From Rostratula benghalensis (taxonomy: Eukaryota; Chordata; Aves; Charadriiformes; Rostratulidae), in NCBI GenBank assembly GCA_013399305.1, contig VXAI01000138.1, forward strand, positions 2,051,096 to 2,115,095: a DNA stretch of 64,000 nucleotides. Direction: 5' to 3'. Shown piece by piece: positions 11,220 through 24,809 of this stretch. The notes under the pieces were generated by a model. That model did not search any database. It worked only from the letters and a program-made list of their open reading frames with translations, and was not told the DNA's origin. Every line of letters starts with the position of its first letter. Within the stretch, counting starts at the first letter, position 1. The position numbers and the translations under genes were made by a program.

Positions 11220-11267
11220 AATTAAGGAGATGAAGGTGACTGGAATTAAGGAGACGAAGGTGACTTG
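11220..11267. repeat. 24-bp tandem duplication
   Basis: Two adjacent 24-base units begin AATTAAGGAGA and continue with T or C, then GAAGGTGACT. They differ at only two positions, which suggests a recent slippage or replication duplication. Only two copies are present. Confidence 0.85.
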
Positions 11268-14200
11268 TGCAGGGCACGTCCCTGAGCAGGCAGCTCAGGT
11301 CTCATTTTCCTGTTCTGTATGAGAAAGCTCCAAGGCTTTCTGCAGAGAGAGCCATTTGGTCAGATCTTTGGGCATTTATTAATTAATTAATCCGTGGATG
11401 ATGCCTTGTGTGGGGAGGTGGGGAAATGATGCAGAGCTCCTGAGCCCTGCGGAGCGCTCGCTGCCTGCTTCAACACGCTGCCCCTTCCTTTCCCATTCTC
11501 CTGTAAGGGCAAAGCCAGCTCCAAAGAAAGCACTGTGAAATCTGATTGTTCTGAGATAATCAGTTGAGGAAACAGGTAGAAGACAAACCCTGGAGGTATT
11601 TATTCTTTTTTTTTTTTTTTTCCAAACCTGTCTTCTGTAAGGGGTATGCCCTTTCCAGGCCTTTCACAGTTCAAAACACTTCATAAACATCCACAAGAGG
11701 CGAAGTGTGGATGGGTTTGAAGCCGGAGGTAATCAGATTAGAAAATGAGATAAGCAATTAGCAGAACCCTTCAAAGTACCAGCTGACAGGAAAAAAGAGA
11801 GTGTCTCCCCCACATACCCCAGACACCAGCCCTAACCTACAGCTGTTCCCTTGCTCAGATCCAGTCTGTTTACATAAACACCCAACGCTCATTCCAACGG
11901 GGCTTTGTGTTGTGTTATCTTGTTTAATGGGTAATTTCTGCATTAAGGGATCTGCAGTTTTAAATTAAAGCTCTAATTCTTTCTGGCATTAAAACCCCCA
12001 TGTACGTGACTTTACACTCATAAAGCACTGGCAGTTCCAAGCCCGTTTTTGTCGAACAGGAATGTACCCGTAGCACATTCTGCACTTTGCATCAACTCAC
12101 AGCACTGGAGCTGAGGGCATGGAACCAGCCAGGGATGGCAGGAGCCTTGAGTCACACTGGGGAAGAGTGGGTTTTAGAATCACTCTGGTTTTCAGCATGG
12201 TTTTCTGAATAGCTCAGGTTTTTAGAATAGCTCTGCTCCTGGATCGGGAGCAACGCTGTTAAAAACTCTCCAGCGTGTACACAGCAATTACCCCTTGATG
12301 CAAAGCTTTCTTCCACATTTCATACCATTTCCATTATAGCAGCAGCAATTAAGGGCCAAATTTACTGGAGATCCTCAGGCACCTGGAGGTAAAGAGCTAT
12401 TCTTGCTGGCATTTGCCCAGCTTTCCCTGAAGATCAGCTCGTAGGAGTGAGGAACTCAATCCCCTTTGTGGCTAAACCCGAATGTGCATTTATCTGTGTT
12501 TTTAACATCTAGACATCTCTCAACCCAAAAAGCTATGCTTTCTTCCTGACATCTCCATTTTATCTTTGTTCTTATTATTTACTGAAAGCCGCTAAGAGAG
12601 AGCCAAAACCAGAATTTGGTTCTGCTGGGTGCTGTGAAAGCCGAGAGGAAGCTCTGTCCCCACTCTGGAGAGTTTCTAGCACAAGTGGATGAGTTAAAGT
12701 GCCCTCTTTTCAGTGGGAAACAGGAATGTAATTTGGTGGTGTGTTTTCTGTCTCTTTGGAGAGAGGGGCGCTGCTGGTGGGGGGAAGGAGGAGGTTAGCA
12801 CCTACCTGCTCGTGTAGTGTCTCTGACCTAAACAGGATGATGAAGAACAGGGGTGGATCTTTGAAATACTAAAGTAATGCCACCCTTCTCTGTCAAACAT
12901 GCTGCAGTGGAAAAAATACACATTACTAAGATGTCTTCAATGAACATTTAATCGTATAATCTAATATAGTAATCTTCTATATGCCCTGGAGTGCCAGGTA
13001 TGCATTGCAAACATGTGTAACAAACATTTATAGTCCAAGCAGCTTCTAGAGTATTAAGAAATCACCAAAAATAGTAAAAGGAGGGTTTTTTTGTAAAAGA
13101 AGTGACTTCCAGCTTGAAGCAGAGGCCTTCAAATTAGTGGTATTTTGAAATTACTGTCTCTGTGCTGAGCAGTAGGGTTTTGATTCTGGCAGTGGCAAAG
13201 CACAGACTCAGATTGGTAGAAATGACACAGAATTCTTTTTTTTCTCATCTTTTGGACTTGGATTACAGCTTCTTTTGTGTTTTCCAGCGTTAAAGCATTG
13301 GCTTTTCTCACATGCTGCAGGGACTCCCAGTGGTGGTCGCACTCCTGACGTAGCTGATCCAGGGAGATGGGTGATGAGATGCCAAGGAATTCCCTGGGCT
13401 GGGATCTGCTCCCAGTAAAGGGTTGCTCAAGCCTTCAGTGTTTTCCACATGAAAATCATGGGATGGTGGGTGTTCCTCCAGGAAGAAGTATCTCAAAAGA
13501 GCCTGTGACACTCTTTGCCCATCTTATGTCTCGTAATTCCTGAGTTCTTTCTGGAAAGAGATACATCTGTACTCTATGATCTGTGTGAACAGCACAAAAA
13601 TGATGCACTTGAAAATTTATTTAGGACATCAGCCATTAAAACCTCAGCCCAGTGAGCTGAGCTTCTCCTGGTGTTCACTCAGACACGGGCCTGGGGCAGG
13701 ACAAATGTGACTTCTGAGTGGGTGAAGCTGTACGAGCCATGAAGCCCTAGCGAGCTGAAAATATTGTTGAACCATTGCTTTGCATCTTTCTGCCAACATT
13801 TGAGATGTTGGCAAAAGATAATGTTGAAGTTTCAAAGCTGGGGGGGAAAAAAAGTCCTGTGGCATTTTTGTGATGTCAGAGGAAGAAGGAAGCCAGCTTG
13901 AAATGAAGGTCTGCTCTCAGGCTCTAATCTTGTAGACACCTACTTAACTTTAAGCCAATTAAATCAATGGACTACTTAACCTTTGCCTACAGGAGAAAGG
14001 ATTTGCCAGCACAGTTTATATTAGTGCCCCAAACAAAATAAGCAATCCTCAAAAAAGCACTCTTCTTTCAGCAAAACTGTATCTGCCCTTGGTGTCACGA
14101 GTATAAAAATATGGCCATATACTGTTGAAGAAAAGCCTTCCTTGAAGTGACACCAGTAAAACAATAGTTTCTGTCAGAGGCAGCCCTATAGACTGAAAAA

Positions 14201-16963
14201 CAAGCAGGAACAAAGCGTTTGCAGGATGGAGGCTTGGTCTTACAGGGCACACCAGCTCGTACAAAACCAGTGTTTGAGCCCATTTTGCTCCTGGCTCATA
14301 GAAATCCACCGAGGTGATCCACGGCGTGACGGGCAAGACCAGGGCTCTGGGTCAGGCCTGGAGAGATTCCCCCAAACCCCTGGGGGCTTCCAGCTGGGCC
14401 TCTACCCTAGGGCTGGGGCTGGTTTGTGAAATATCTCCCGGGGGTGCCCATTCCCCTGCTGACAGAAAGGCTAAAGTCCCCGGGGAGGGCTAGGAGAAAA
14501 GGGTGGCACGAAAGACACGTCTGGCTATTTGCTTTTGTCAGTTTGTTAATACCTAGAAGTGACTTCACATCACTCTGTGTGCGGAGGTGTTGTTGTTCAG
14601 CAGAGCTAGTTAGAAAGAAATGTTGCGTGCTAACTTTAATGAAACCCAGGGCTCCACTGAAACAGCACCAATGGTCTAATAACACGTTACATCATTTGTC
14701 ACTGGACACATTGAGAGTATGTCACTGGAAAACCTTTAAAAGCCGAGATGTAAGTGGTGTGGAGACAACCATGGCCTCAGCAGGGTAAAAAAGACAGTAT
14801 CATTTATAAATGTTTTTATGTACAATATTTACATTTGGAACATTTAAATGTAAGAAGGAAAAATGAAAGCCTACACTTAACATCTTCCCAGATGTTAGCA
14901 ACATCTGTCTAGATGTCAGCCCGAGGATCTGACATTTTATGTGCAAAGGGGAACGTTTCAGTATTCTTTCTTTTTTTTAATTTTTCTCCCTCCCCACCCC
15001 CATTAATTGTCCTGCACGTTGGTCCCATCACTCTTTGCTCTGGGCCATATGGTCATATGTCATTAACCCTGGAGACCAACAGCCTCAGAAAGTGGAACCA
15101 TATGTTCGTAGCAAAGATAAATAGTAAATAGGGCTGCAGGCAACAGGGTCGTTGGTTTGTGGGGACGGGGCTGTGGGGCTTTTTGTTAATAAAATGAACA
15201 GAAATAAGTTTTGGTGGCAAAGAACAGGGACAAAAACCCAGGTGTGCAAAACCCAGCAGCCACATTGCCCTATGGCAAAGCTCCTGCATCTAAAGGAGGG
15301 GTCTGCATCCCACCGCCCTCTCCTGCCCCGAGGAGGAGGAGGGGGAGATGCTCTCTCATTGCTGTGTTGAAACGATGCTGAGGATTGCAGGGAAAGTTCC
15401 CCGTCTTTCACCACAGGGTCACTCAGAGCCACCACCGGCTGCTGTGGCCTCTCTGCCCATCTCTCCCGTGTGCAGCCTGAGCTCTATAAGCTAATTCTTC
15501 TAAATATCTTATTTCCTGTCAATTTAATGTGACAAAAAAAGATGTGGTTTTCCTCTGTGCCAGTTCTTTTCTGGCTGTCATCATTTTGAGCCAAATGAGA
15601 GGTTTCCTTTGAGTTGAAGGATCCCACGGCAGCTCTTTTGGAGGAGAGTAATTCCATGGGACACAAAGGGGCAGGGAGTCAGGAGATTGTTCTTCTGTCT
15701 CTCACCCGACACAGTCACCCTGACACCTCAGTGTACCCTGGGAAAATGGGAAAATCTGCACAGACTCATGGCTGGCTGAAGAGACAGCCTGAATAGTTTA
15801 TTATTTTGCCAGGTGTCGCTCTTATTTTCTGTGGCTTTGGTGGTAAAGGCTGAGCTCTGATTGCCCGGCAGGGGCAGGGTTGTTGCGTCCTAAAAAGCTG
15901 TTGTGTTTCAACAGCAGCACAGCAAGCCAGGGAATAAGACATGGAGATATGTGCCACTGAGATAGTTTTATAACAAAAGGTCTGCTTGTTTGGATTGTTT
16001 ATCATGAAACAATAAAAATAACAACACCTGTAGAAAATTACGGTGGTGCAACACCGAAAAGAATTTGGACTGAATATCATGCCTTGCAGATTCCCTCTCA
16101 TCCCTTTGAACCTCATTGCAGACATGTTACTAAATTTATCTACTAAAGGAGGAAACTTTGTAGTCCCGAATATTCCCCTCCTTTCCATGCACAAGCCCAA
16201 GAAATACCAAGAGACCTATATTTAGAGCAGGTCAGGAGGGAAAACGGGGTTGATAAGCTGAATAAAGGTTATTTTTGTCCTGCTCAAGACACATGACATC
16301 CCGCATATCGCATGGGCCAGCCCCCGCAGCAGCCAGCCCCCAAACCCTGCCCTCTGTTTGTTTGTGGTTTTCACATAAACCAGATTAGCTCAGCCCAGAA
16401 CAACACAGGTTTGCGGTGAATTCCTACGTGTTTGTTTGGATGAACAGCCCGGTGAGGAATAAAACCAGCCCGTGCAGCCACATAGGACACCGGGGACTGC
16501 CGAAGGGCCCAGCCTGGAGAGGTCCCAACCTGCTAAGAGGAGACCCATTTGATGCAGTATCTCACACACCATCACCTCTTCTAATCCTCTCTGGCTCCCA
16601 AAGACCAGGACTCTGCCCAGGCTGCTGGGTTTGACCGACTCATCCCATCCATGTTTGGTTTATTGCCATGGGATGTCATCGCTCTACTGCATTTCGGATG
16701 TGATAGCAATAAGAAAGATCTGCCAGCAGATTTGCTCCAGAAAAGATGAGACACGTGAGATTAATTCTGATCCAGATGTAACCTCAGGCAGGGTGAAGAG
16801 GGCCTTTGTCCTGTTCCTGAAGGACACACGAGGTCTCTGTGCCCACTCTTGACCTGTCCTGTGGCTGGCCTGTAGATGCACGACTGACCCCGATACAGCC
16901 TGTTGTGTCAGTCCTTCCTCCAGCTGCTCTGTTTTCCATGGGAAACCAACCCACATTTTGTAG
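11268..16963. other. Unique noncoding sequence, 5.7 kb without a recognisable gene
   Basis: I found no supported exon. A T16 tract lies at 11606-11621. A loosely repetitive stretch at 12165-12235 repeats words like GGTTTTTAGAATAGCTC and GGTTTTCTGAATAGCTC. A TTAATTAATTAAT run sits near 11380. Frames reach 144 codons (minus, 15766-16200) and 120 codons (plus, 14426-14788), but they overlap frames on the opposite strand and lack domains. The block from 12900 to 13080 is AT-rich and could be conserved noncoding DNA. Confidence 0.5.
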
Positions 16964-17057
16964 CATCATAGACTCACAGAATGGTTTGTCTTGGAAAGGA
17001 CCTTAAAAATCACCTGGTTCCAGCCCCCTTGCCATGGGCAGGGACACCCCTCACCAG
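16964..17057 (-). mobile_element. CR1 LINE 3'-end fragment (antisense)
   Basis: Starting at CATCATAGACTCACAGAATG, the sequence follows the reverse complement of the avian CR1 3' end: the octamer tail, then GGAAAGGACCTTAAAAATCA, a CCAGCCCCCTTGCCATGG segment and GGGACACCCCTCACCAG. It breaks off after about 95 bases. Such 5'-truncated copies are the usual product of CR1 retrotransposition. It has no coding capacity. The tail identifies the insertion as minus-strand relative to this window. Confidence 0.9.
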
Positions 17058-20000
17058 ATGTGGATGGACGATGTTGGAGGAAGGCCAGAGAGGTCCACCC
17101 TCATTGTGAATGTGTGTCTCTCACAAGCCTCAAAAGTTTCTCCAGCTCTTGCTGTTGTCCCCAGCGTGGCCAAGGTTGTGTGCTCTTGTGCTTTGGTAGA
17201 AATACCACATCTGGAAGCGGTGGCAATCAGGGCTTATCAAGTTTCTCTGGCCGTTCTGGGATATCCTCCGTCAACTTTGCCGGGCTGCTGGTTGCTTCTC
17301 ATAACACAGCTAATTTGATCATATTTAGCATGCATTCTTCACACATGATCTTATTACAATTACAGTGCTCTTGTTTTTGCTTATTCAGGCTGACCTTAGG
17401 CATCTCCTGCCATCCTCTGCCATGGTCAAGACCTCCCAGCTTGTTGCCTGGTGGCCCCCAAAGGAAGGTGTGAAGATTAACAGCCTAGAGGATGTATTTA
17501 ATGAATGGCAACAAGGGATTAGTGACACAGTGTCACCTTTCATGGCCTCTTTAAGCAGGCGAGCTGACACCCGTTTATTTTTGTTTGCACTGTTGAGTAA
17601 ACTCTGGAAACAGACTGGATTTACAGTCTCTGCTCCCCCAGCGAGGAGCCTCCTTCTGTCCACCAGCCTTTGCTTGGGGTGATGATAAAACGAGAACACT
17701 CCCTCCCACCTTTCTCCCAGGGGAATCCTGGGCCATACAGTTTCGTGGTCTTGTCCTTACTGCTAACGATGCAGGGGGGAAGGGTTGTGCTGGGGGAGAG
17801 ATCTTTGAAGGCCGTGGAAGGTCTGATTGACGGTTGAGGTTTCCAACTCTCCATCTCCATCAAAAGCCAACCCCATTTTCCCCACTCCTGCCACCTGTGA
17901 AACACCCACTCTGCCCAGCCAGGGAGGGCCAGGCCGGTGCGGGCTGCACTCCTGCCATACCCCACAGCCCCCTCCTTCAAAGTTAGTTTGGAAAGGAAAA
18001 TTCTGGCAATGAACTCTAAGGCTACAGGATGTAAATGCAGAAGATTTTCTTACACTGAACTGACCACAGCGAGTTATATTTGTGATTCATCGTTTGACTC
18101 CTAGAACCATTCTCCCCCAGACAGCAGTGGGCTTGGATGAGGCCTCCAGGGACCAATCTGATGACCTCGCTCCACCAAACTGCTCACACACCTGCTTTAT
18201 TTCAAGCATTTCCAGGAGATCTCTCGGGCCTTTGCTGGGAAATCGGAAGGTGCTTCAAGGTTATGACATGTGCTGTGCTCACTGCCAGACTGGAGATGTG
18301 CTCCTCGTAGATAAGGTTCTCCCACTGCTGGTGTTGCAGTAAATTCTGAGTGGTTTCCACTGTCTCAGCTTTCAAATTACTCTTTGCACTATGGAAATCC
18401 TACTGCTCACAATTTCTTTTCTTGGTGGTTGCCCTAAATGCTACTTTTCTTCATTTTGTTTAGTTCTCACCAATCCTCTCACCCTTGGCAAATCTCATGA
18501 AGAAATTCACAGGGCAAATTTGACGTAGATTACATCTCAGAGCAGCTGCTGGGGATCCAGAAGAAACCAGAGAAAGCAAAGGAAAAGGCTCAGCTGAGCA
18601 GAAAGCCCAGTGGGGACGGTGCAGGGATGGTGGGGCAAAGGGAAAGCCCCAGCTGGGCATGGGAGGTTAAAGCCAGAGGGAACGTTTTGAACTCTGTGTA
18701 CAGGATAATCTTTGCTGCTGACAATAAGTAAATACATTTTGTAGTGGTGGGGAAACTGTAAAGTTTATCTTTTCCAAGCAGCTTTCCATGGCAAATGTTG
18801 CAACTGTATCTGAAATGTGATGCAGAAATCAGAAGAGGCCAATAAAATGGCTTTGATTTCTCTCCAGTTCAGGGAGTCTCCTGAGATCCCATCTCCCCTC
18901 GTGTCAAGGACAGAGGCTGATATGTTTCCTTTTCACAGAGAAAAAAACAAACAGCCTAAAATCCTGACTGAGCGGTATTTCCGAGAAACGTTGCTCTGAT
19001 GTAGCAGGGCATTTCTAAATGTATTTTCAGCATTTTAAAATGCGTTAAAGCCATGCTCCTGAGCTTAGCTGATTATTTCTGTACTGGAATTTGTGTTAAT
19101 GAGTAGTTTGTGGTACAGTGGAGACCTGAAAGAAAAACAAGCAAACAAACAAGAAGAATGCTCTTAAAGATGTTTAGTCTATGTATTTTGTGCAAAATGC
19201 ATCGTAGAGGGGTTAAAATCGTAGAATTGTGACTGGCAGCTGCTATTCCTGGAAATCACTGACAGAGGAAGTTGTCCAGGACCAAATGCAGAGCTTCATC
19301 AGTCTGAACCAGCAGGTCCAGGTTGGAGGTGCATCAGCCCCTCAGAGAGTGGTCCATCACGAGAGCCAGGGCGGGAGGTGCAGGCTTGGATGGAGATTTG
19401 CCAGCAGAGAAGGGCAGGTTCAGCTGGGAGATAGACATCAGGCCAGATGCAAAGCAGAGAAGGTGGAGAAAGCTCCTTCAGGCCTCTCTTTGCCTGGCTC
19501 AAGGCAATGCAATCTGCTCCATTGTCTTACAAATTAATTTCCCCTTCACTTCACAACTTTTTATCTTTCTCCCCCCCCCCCCTTCTAATCACGCTTGCTA
19601 TTATTTTTAAAGCAATTAAAACATAGAAACAAGACCCAAGGAAACACCCACTGCATTCCTGGGATGATCTGTCTGTGCTCCCTGCATTCCAGCCCAGGCA
19701 CAGAGGTGGGAGGCAGCTCTGTGCCAACCCCACCACACTCCATTCCCACAGGGAAAAAACCATGGATCAAGTAGGATGATACAACCCCATTGCTTCCAAT
19801 GAATACAAGGTCTGGAAAGAAGTCCCCCAGGGCCTTTTTCCAAGTGCTGCTTCAAGGAGAGCACACAAAATGCCTTCCACTAACCAGGACAAACCTATCT
19901 TTAAAAAAAAAACCACCCAATTAACATTGCAGAGTCTCCGCACCCAGATTCCTGCCGGTTGGCTTTTCTGTACCTTGGATGCTGCCTGTCTTTGCAGCTG

Positions 20001-21235
20001 GATTCCTGAGGCTTAACACCTTAATTCCTGAAATGAGCCCCAGTCCTAATTCCCGATTTGAGGAAAACAACATTCCTCCCATTGAATGAAAACATTTGTA
20101 CACAGTTCATAAACCATCTTCCTGAGGAGTGGGAGCGGAGGGGGGCTGGAAGAGGAAAGCTTGCGAGCGCGGGGCAGCGCAGCATAGACCCACATTGTCT
20201 GTAGGTCTGTGACGCTGCCGGCTATAGGAGCCAGCTGCTGTTTGGGTTAAGTGCTCTGTTCAAATATTCAAATCCCCCGCTGGACAGGGCTATGACCAAA
20301 ACACTACACAAATACTAATAAACACGTTGCGTAGAAGTCTCTGGATCAGGTCTTTTCATTTCTCTCCACAGAACCCAGATTCCGCTTCAGCAGCCAAATT
20401 CCTCCCCCCTCCCCTCCCCCAGCATCGCCATCCTTGGGGTGGGAGAGTGAGCCCCAGTTTCTGCCCAACCCTGTCCCAGCACAGCTGAGGCAGCTCCACA
20501 TCTCCACATCTCAGGTCAGACCACTCTTCTGCGAAGTGTAGAACAAACAAAACCTTGTTCCCCATCTGCCGTGCCAGAAGGATGTACAAGAGGAACTTGT
20601 TGCTCGGTAGATGCCGTGCTGCCCATATTCTGTCTTCCATCCTTGAGGGGCTGTGGCTCAGAGAAGCCCATGGTGGGATCCAGAAAGGTTATTCTTACAC
20701 CATGTGGGCTGTCTCCTTTGTGAGCCTGTATTAGCCAAGCCAAAATCAGTGTTTTCCCTCAATTACTGTTTTCCTAAGATCCGCAGGAGCCACCCTTGCT
20801 CTGAGGGATCAGGTTCAAAGTGGCCAATGGGTCCAAAAAGTTAGGTTTTTATACAGAATGATGTGGACACACACACACCTGTACCATGGTCACACTGAGG
20901 CAGGGCTCGACTTGGTTTGTATGGTCCTAGGGCAAGGGAGGGAAAACTATCAAAACCAATGAGGTAAATTATTATATTGGCAGCCTTTGGGCACCATAGT
21001 GAAGGTATCAGCTCTCTGGTACCTCCTGCCTCAGTCACAGGTTGTATTATGATTTTATAAAGTGATTGTTTTGTGAATCTCCTGGATACACCAGGCCCTG
21101 AAAACCAATTTGTTGTATGTGGTAGCTCAAGGAATGGTCACACAAGAAGAAAAGCAATGGGGGGAAAACAGGAAAAGGGAAAAATAACCCAAATAAAAAG
21201 GTCTGGACAGCTAATTTCATATCAATTCTCATCTC
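17058..21235. other. Unique noncoding sequence
   Basis: No gene was recognised. Frames up to 160 codons (plus, 16991-17473, partly CR1-derived) and 119 codons (minus, 17621-17980) have no domain. A C12 run is at 19571-19582, and a pyrimidine-rich CCCCTCCCC-type block lies at 20401-20420. Around 20145-20220 there is a small cluster of CpGs (GCGAGCGCGGGGCAGCGC) of unknown meaning. A short CA run sits at 20868-20878. Confidence 0.5.
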
Positions 21236-21264
21236 AGATGTGAGAGGGAACTTCTCTCACATCT
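21236..21264. repeat. Perfect 11-bp hairpin
   Basis: AGATGTGAGAG (21236-21246) and CTCTCACATCT (21254-21264) are exact reverse complements separated by seven bases. No poly-T follows and the flanks do not extend the stem, so a miRNA precursor (which needs a longer imperfect stem) is unlikely. It could be a protein-binding palindrome or chance. Confidence 0.7.
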
Positions 21265-22221
21265 TAGGAAGCGCAGTGACAGGATAGCTGAGATGGCTGG
21301 TAACGTGCATGGAGTGCCTGGAGGGATCTCTGTCGCGCACTGAGGGCTGGTGGCATCATGACACCATTGCTTTTTCGTGTGTTTTATTCACTGGAGAAGA
21401 GTAGCAGAGAAGATCACACTTGGAATTTTAACGTGAAAGTACATCGTGCCTGAGAGATGAAGGCCCAAAAGAGCAGGGGTCAGCCCCGCTTCCTCCTGGC
21501 CTGTTTGAGGGCTGGCCAGGGGACAGAGCCTTTCCTATTGATTCCTGCTCGGAGAAACACACAGGCAGGGATTCGTCCATCCCACCTGAGCTGGGAGCCT
21601 ACTTGCCATCACCTCCAGGAGATGCACTGGGAGCAGTCTGTCATTTGGGAGGGTGAGAGGAATACTGATGGCACAAGTTAACCAGAAAGAGGGAGGCAGC
21701 TCCAACACTTGGTGTCCGTACTGCAGGATTGGGTCTGGTTTTAAAAGATTTGCTCAAACAGAAATTCTTGGGCAAAACCCTATGGCCCATCTCCCGCAGG
21801 AGGTTTGCCCAGAGGGTTTGGATGGTTCCTCCTGCCTCTTATATCCCCATTCGAGGGGAGTGTAGGTGAGAAGCAAGAGTGATAATGTTCCTACCTGCTT
21901 ATAGCCTAGTCTTGTGCTCTGCTTCCCTGCTAGAGCTCAGCATGTTAATGCACCTTGTCTCCCAGGCCTGGAAGCTCATAATCCACTCATCATCCTGCCA
22001 AGAACCTCATCCCAGTCCTTCTGTCATAACAAACAGAGCTTTTCCCCCATGGGCTGCGTAAGGGCAGCGAGAGCCGACGGGGAGCCTGACACAACGCAAG
22101 CAGAGGAGACAAAGTCAGCTCCAGTGGGTTCTAAGATAGATAGATATTTTTTTTTTTTCCTAGCACACATCGCTTGTCAAATCACAGGATCCAGTCAATA
22201 CAGTGAAATTACAGTTCTGGG
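21265..22221. other. Unique noncoding sequence
   Basis: No exon or repeat family was recognised. The 135-codon plus frame at 21914-22321 runs into the poly-A tract and is carried by it. Confidence 0.55.
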
Positions 22222-22253
<32 letters not shown>

Positions 22254-22600
22254 GAGAGAGGGAAAAATTGGATTCCGAATTGGAGGGATTAATGGTCAAA
22301 AGAATGTTCTTCTGGGAGTAATCTAAGTGTTATATTTACATTTGGCTTGGAATTATTTGCAGTGAGGAATTTCAAATGCAAATATTTTAAAAGCGTAACA
22401 TGTAGAGAGACACTGTGGGCACTTCTGTTTTCTCAAAAAAAAAAAAAAAGAAAAAGAAAAAAAACGGTTTTCTTGACTATTTTTTATTGGAATCTTAATG
22501 AGACCATAATTACAGCAGGAAAAAAAGGAAAAAATGTAGCTCCTAAAGGTTTGCTGTTACTGTACATACGGGCCTTGGACTTGGGGAAAAAAAAAAAAAA
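22222..22600. repeat. Cluster of three poly-A tracts
   Basis: A27 at 22222-22248, an interrupted A-rich run at 22435-22464 and A14 at 22587-22600 lie within 380 bases, separated by unique AT-rich sequence. Poly-A tracts can mark retroposed sequence, but I see no recognisable retroposed body or target-site duplications. The lysine-rich plus frames through this area (such as 22347-22661) are artefacts of the A-tracts. Confidence 0.8.
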
Positions 22601-24809
22601 GAAACTAAATTTTTTAAAACTATTTATTTTCCAAAGTGGTGCATGGGAGGGAAAAAAATGACTTAGCTAAGTAAGTCTTGTCCATTTATGTGCTTAGTCG
22701 GTATTTTCTTTTTCTAAAAAAATATGTATGAATAAATGTTGAAATGTGTAGGCCTGTTCAGTTTGCCTTGGCTCCCGCCGTTATCTTGTTTTATTGTGTT
22801 ACCCCCACAAGGGGTGCTTGAGGAACAGCAGATTTTTCTAGATTTCTTCTGAACTGGCTGTGGAGCGAGAACTTGGTGTCTTTGGTTTGTTCTCTGGGTT
22901 TGTAGCTCCTCGGTGGCTGAATGACAACAGGGGGACTTACACTTCTGCTGTTCTTCAGCTTTTTCTTATTAAATTTCTCAAATTCTTCAGCTATCCTCCC
23001 ACTCTGGGAGCAGCCCCAGACACAGACTTGGTTCTTCTGGGGCTTTCACGAGTGCCCTCTCCTACCCGAGCAGTGTGAGGAGGCCAGACCTGGGCCTGGC
23101 AGCTGGAGTCAGCAGCAGCATCACACGAATGTCACGTTACCACATAGGTCCCTTCGAGGTCACCTCCCTTCTCCATGTTCTTCTTTATTCCCTAAAGTCC
23201 TCTGCAGCTCAGCAAGCTGAGGGCTTGCCTTTCCTTCATGAGATGGTCACAATTTTAAATCACTTCTCATCAGCAGGGATTGATGTCTGTAGTTCCTCCA
23301 TGGGATATTTTAAGATCTCCAACTATTTTTCTTCTTTTCATTCACATTTCGTTCATTCATTTTCTTTGCCTTTAATTTTGCCCAAGTTTTCCATGTCTTT
23401 CTTTCACTTCTTTCCACCTTTATTTCTCTTGCTCCCTTCTCAAGGATGCCACTTTGAGGAGCAAACATGTTAAAATAAAGTCCCTTTTTTTCCCAAGGAA
23501 GAAAGTATCCATTTAATATCCCGTATGCCCATCAAAGCTGATGGAGAGGCAAAGCATGACAGACGTATTCTGTGATTCAAGCCTTCTGGGGGTTGGCAGG
23601 AGAATAAATCTTGTGTCTGACAGAAGAGGACATCAGGAACCAGGGAAACTAACCTGAAGCTTTTGGAAGGGCTCCACTTTGCTGTCAGTCAGGAGGAGAT
23701 AAACTTTACATGAAATAGGACCTTCCAAAGTCATTAGTTACCCACTTCTGCCAGAACCGCTGACGAGCAGCTCTGGAGGAGAGCAACGAGAGGCAGCCAA
23801 AGGGAACAGAAAACAAACGTGAATGGCAATGTCTCTCCTAAGAGAGAGCCCTGTGCAGATCTGGGAATGGTCAGAGTAAAACAGGTCTCAAAAAGACTCA
23901 TGTACAGACAGTATTGATCACGGGAAAAAACTTTTTTGTCCGGAAAACAAGGCGATGAGATCATCTCCAGGCAGATGGATGTGGCTCTGAGCAAGGGGAA
24001 AACAGGGCGAGTACCAGTTGTTGAAGAACTGGTTTAAGATCTGTAGCTGTAGGGGAAAAGGAGAAAGAAATGCTGAGGGGGGAGTGTGGGGAAAGGCTGT
24101 GGAGTGGTGATACTGCTCTGTCAGACCTACATTTGGTATATATTAAATGAGCTACCACCACCTCCCTCCTCCTGCCACTCTGCTCATACAAAATGTTCTT
24201 TACAGCCCCGTCCTTCAGCCTTGCTGCCCTGGAAGATGCTCGGCTGGCTCCATGCACTGGAATCCATCCCTCCACAAAGGTGCTGTTCTTTGGGCAGGGA
24301 AAGACACCCTCCCATGGACCGTGCTCCGCACCCAGGGCTTTGGGGAACCCCATGCCCCCCTGCCCTGCCCAGCAGAGAGGACATGAAACGCAGGGCTGAC
24401 AAGATGCTGGGGTCTAAAATAAGAGCCCAGGTGAGCGGAGCCGCCTGTTTAACACTTGCAGGAATCAGGGGAAGGCGAGGAGAGTTACACCGAGTCTCAC
24501 CAGGGTCTGGCCTGTGCTATTTTCCTTTGCTACAAAGAACAAGCAGTAGTTAAAAGGTGACACAAAGGGCTCCTCAATCCTCACAGCGTTCTTCCTTCCC
24601 CTCGTGATAACCGTGCCAGGCCAGGGGCTTTACAGTGCAGTCCGTAAACTTCCACCCAGTGGAGCTCTGCCAGTGCCAACCAGTGACCCAGCAGGCAGCA
24701 AGCGCGTGTGTCTGTGCTGACTCAGTCATCCAAGTCTGCTTTTCATTTCCTTTCTCTAGTTTTCCTTCATCCTGCAAGAAATAACTGTGAAGTAAATCAA
24801 ATGGCCTAT
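22601..24809. other. Unique noncoding sequence
   Basis: No gene was identified. A pyrimidine-rich zone at 23300-23450 gives a 132-codon plus frame rich in Phe, Ser and Leu (23075-23473), which is compositional. The 155-codon plus frame at 24086-24553 and the 130-codon minus frame at 23961-24353 overlap each other and lack domains. Confidence 0.5.

Noticed and set aside
21236..21264. miRNA precursor
   Set aside because: Stem is only 11 bp and flanks do not pair; too short for a pre-miRNA.
22347..22661. Lysine-rich plus-strand ORF
   Set aside because: Product of poly-A tracts.
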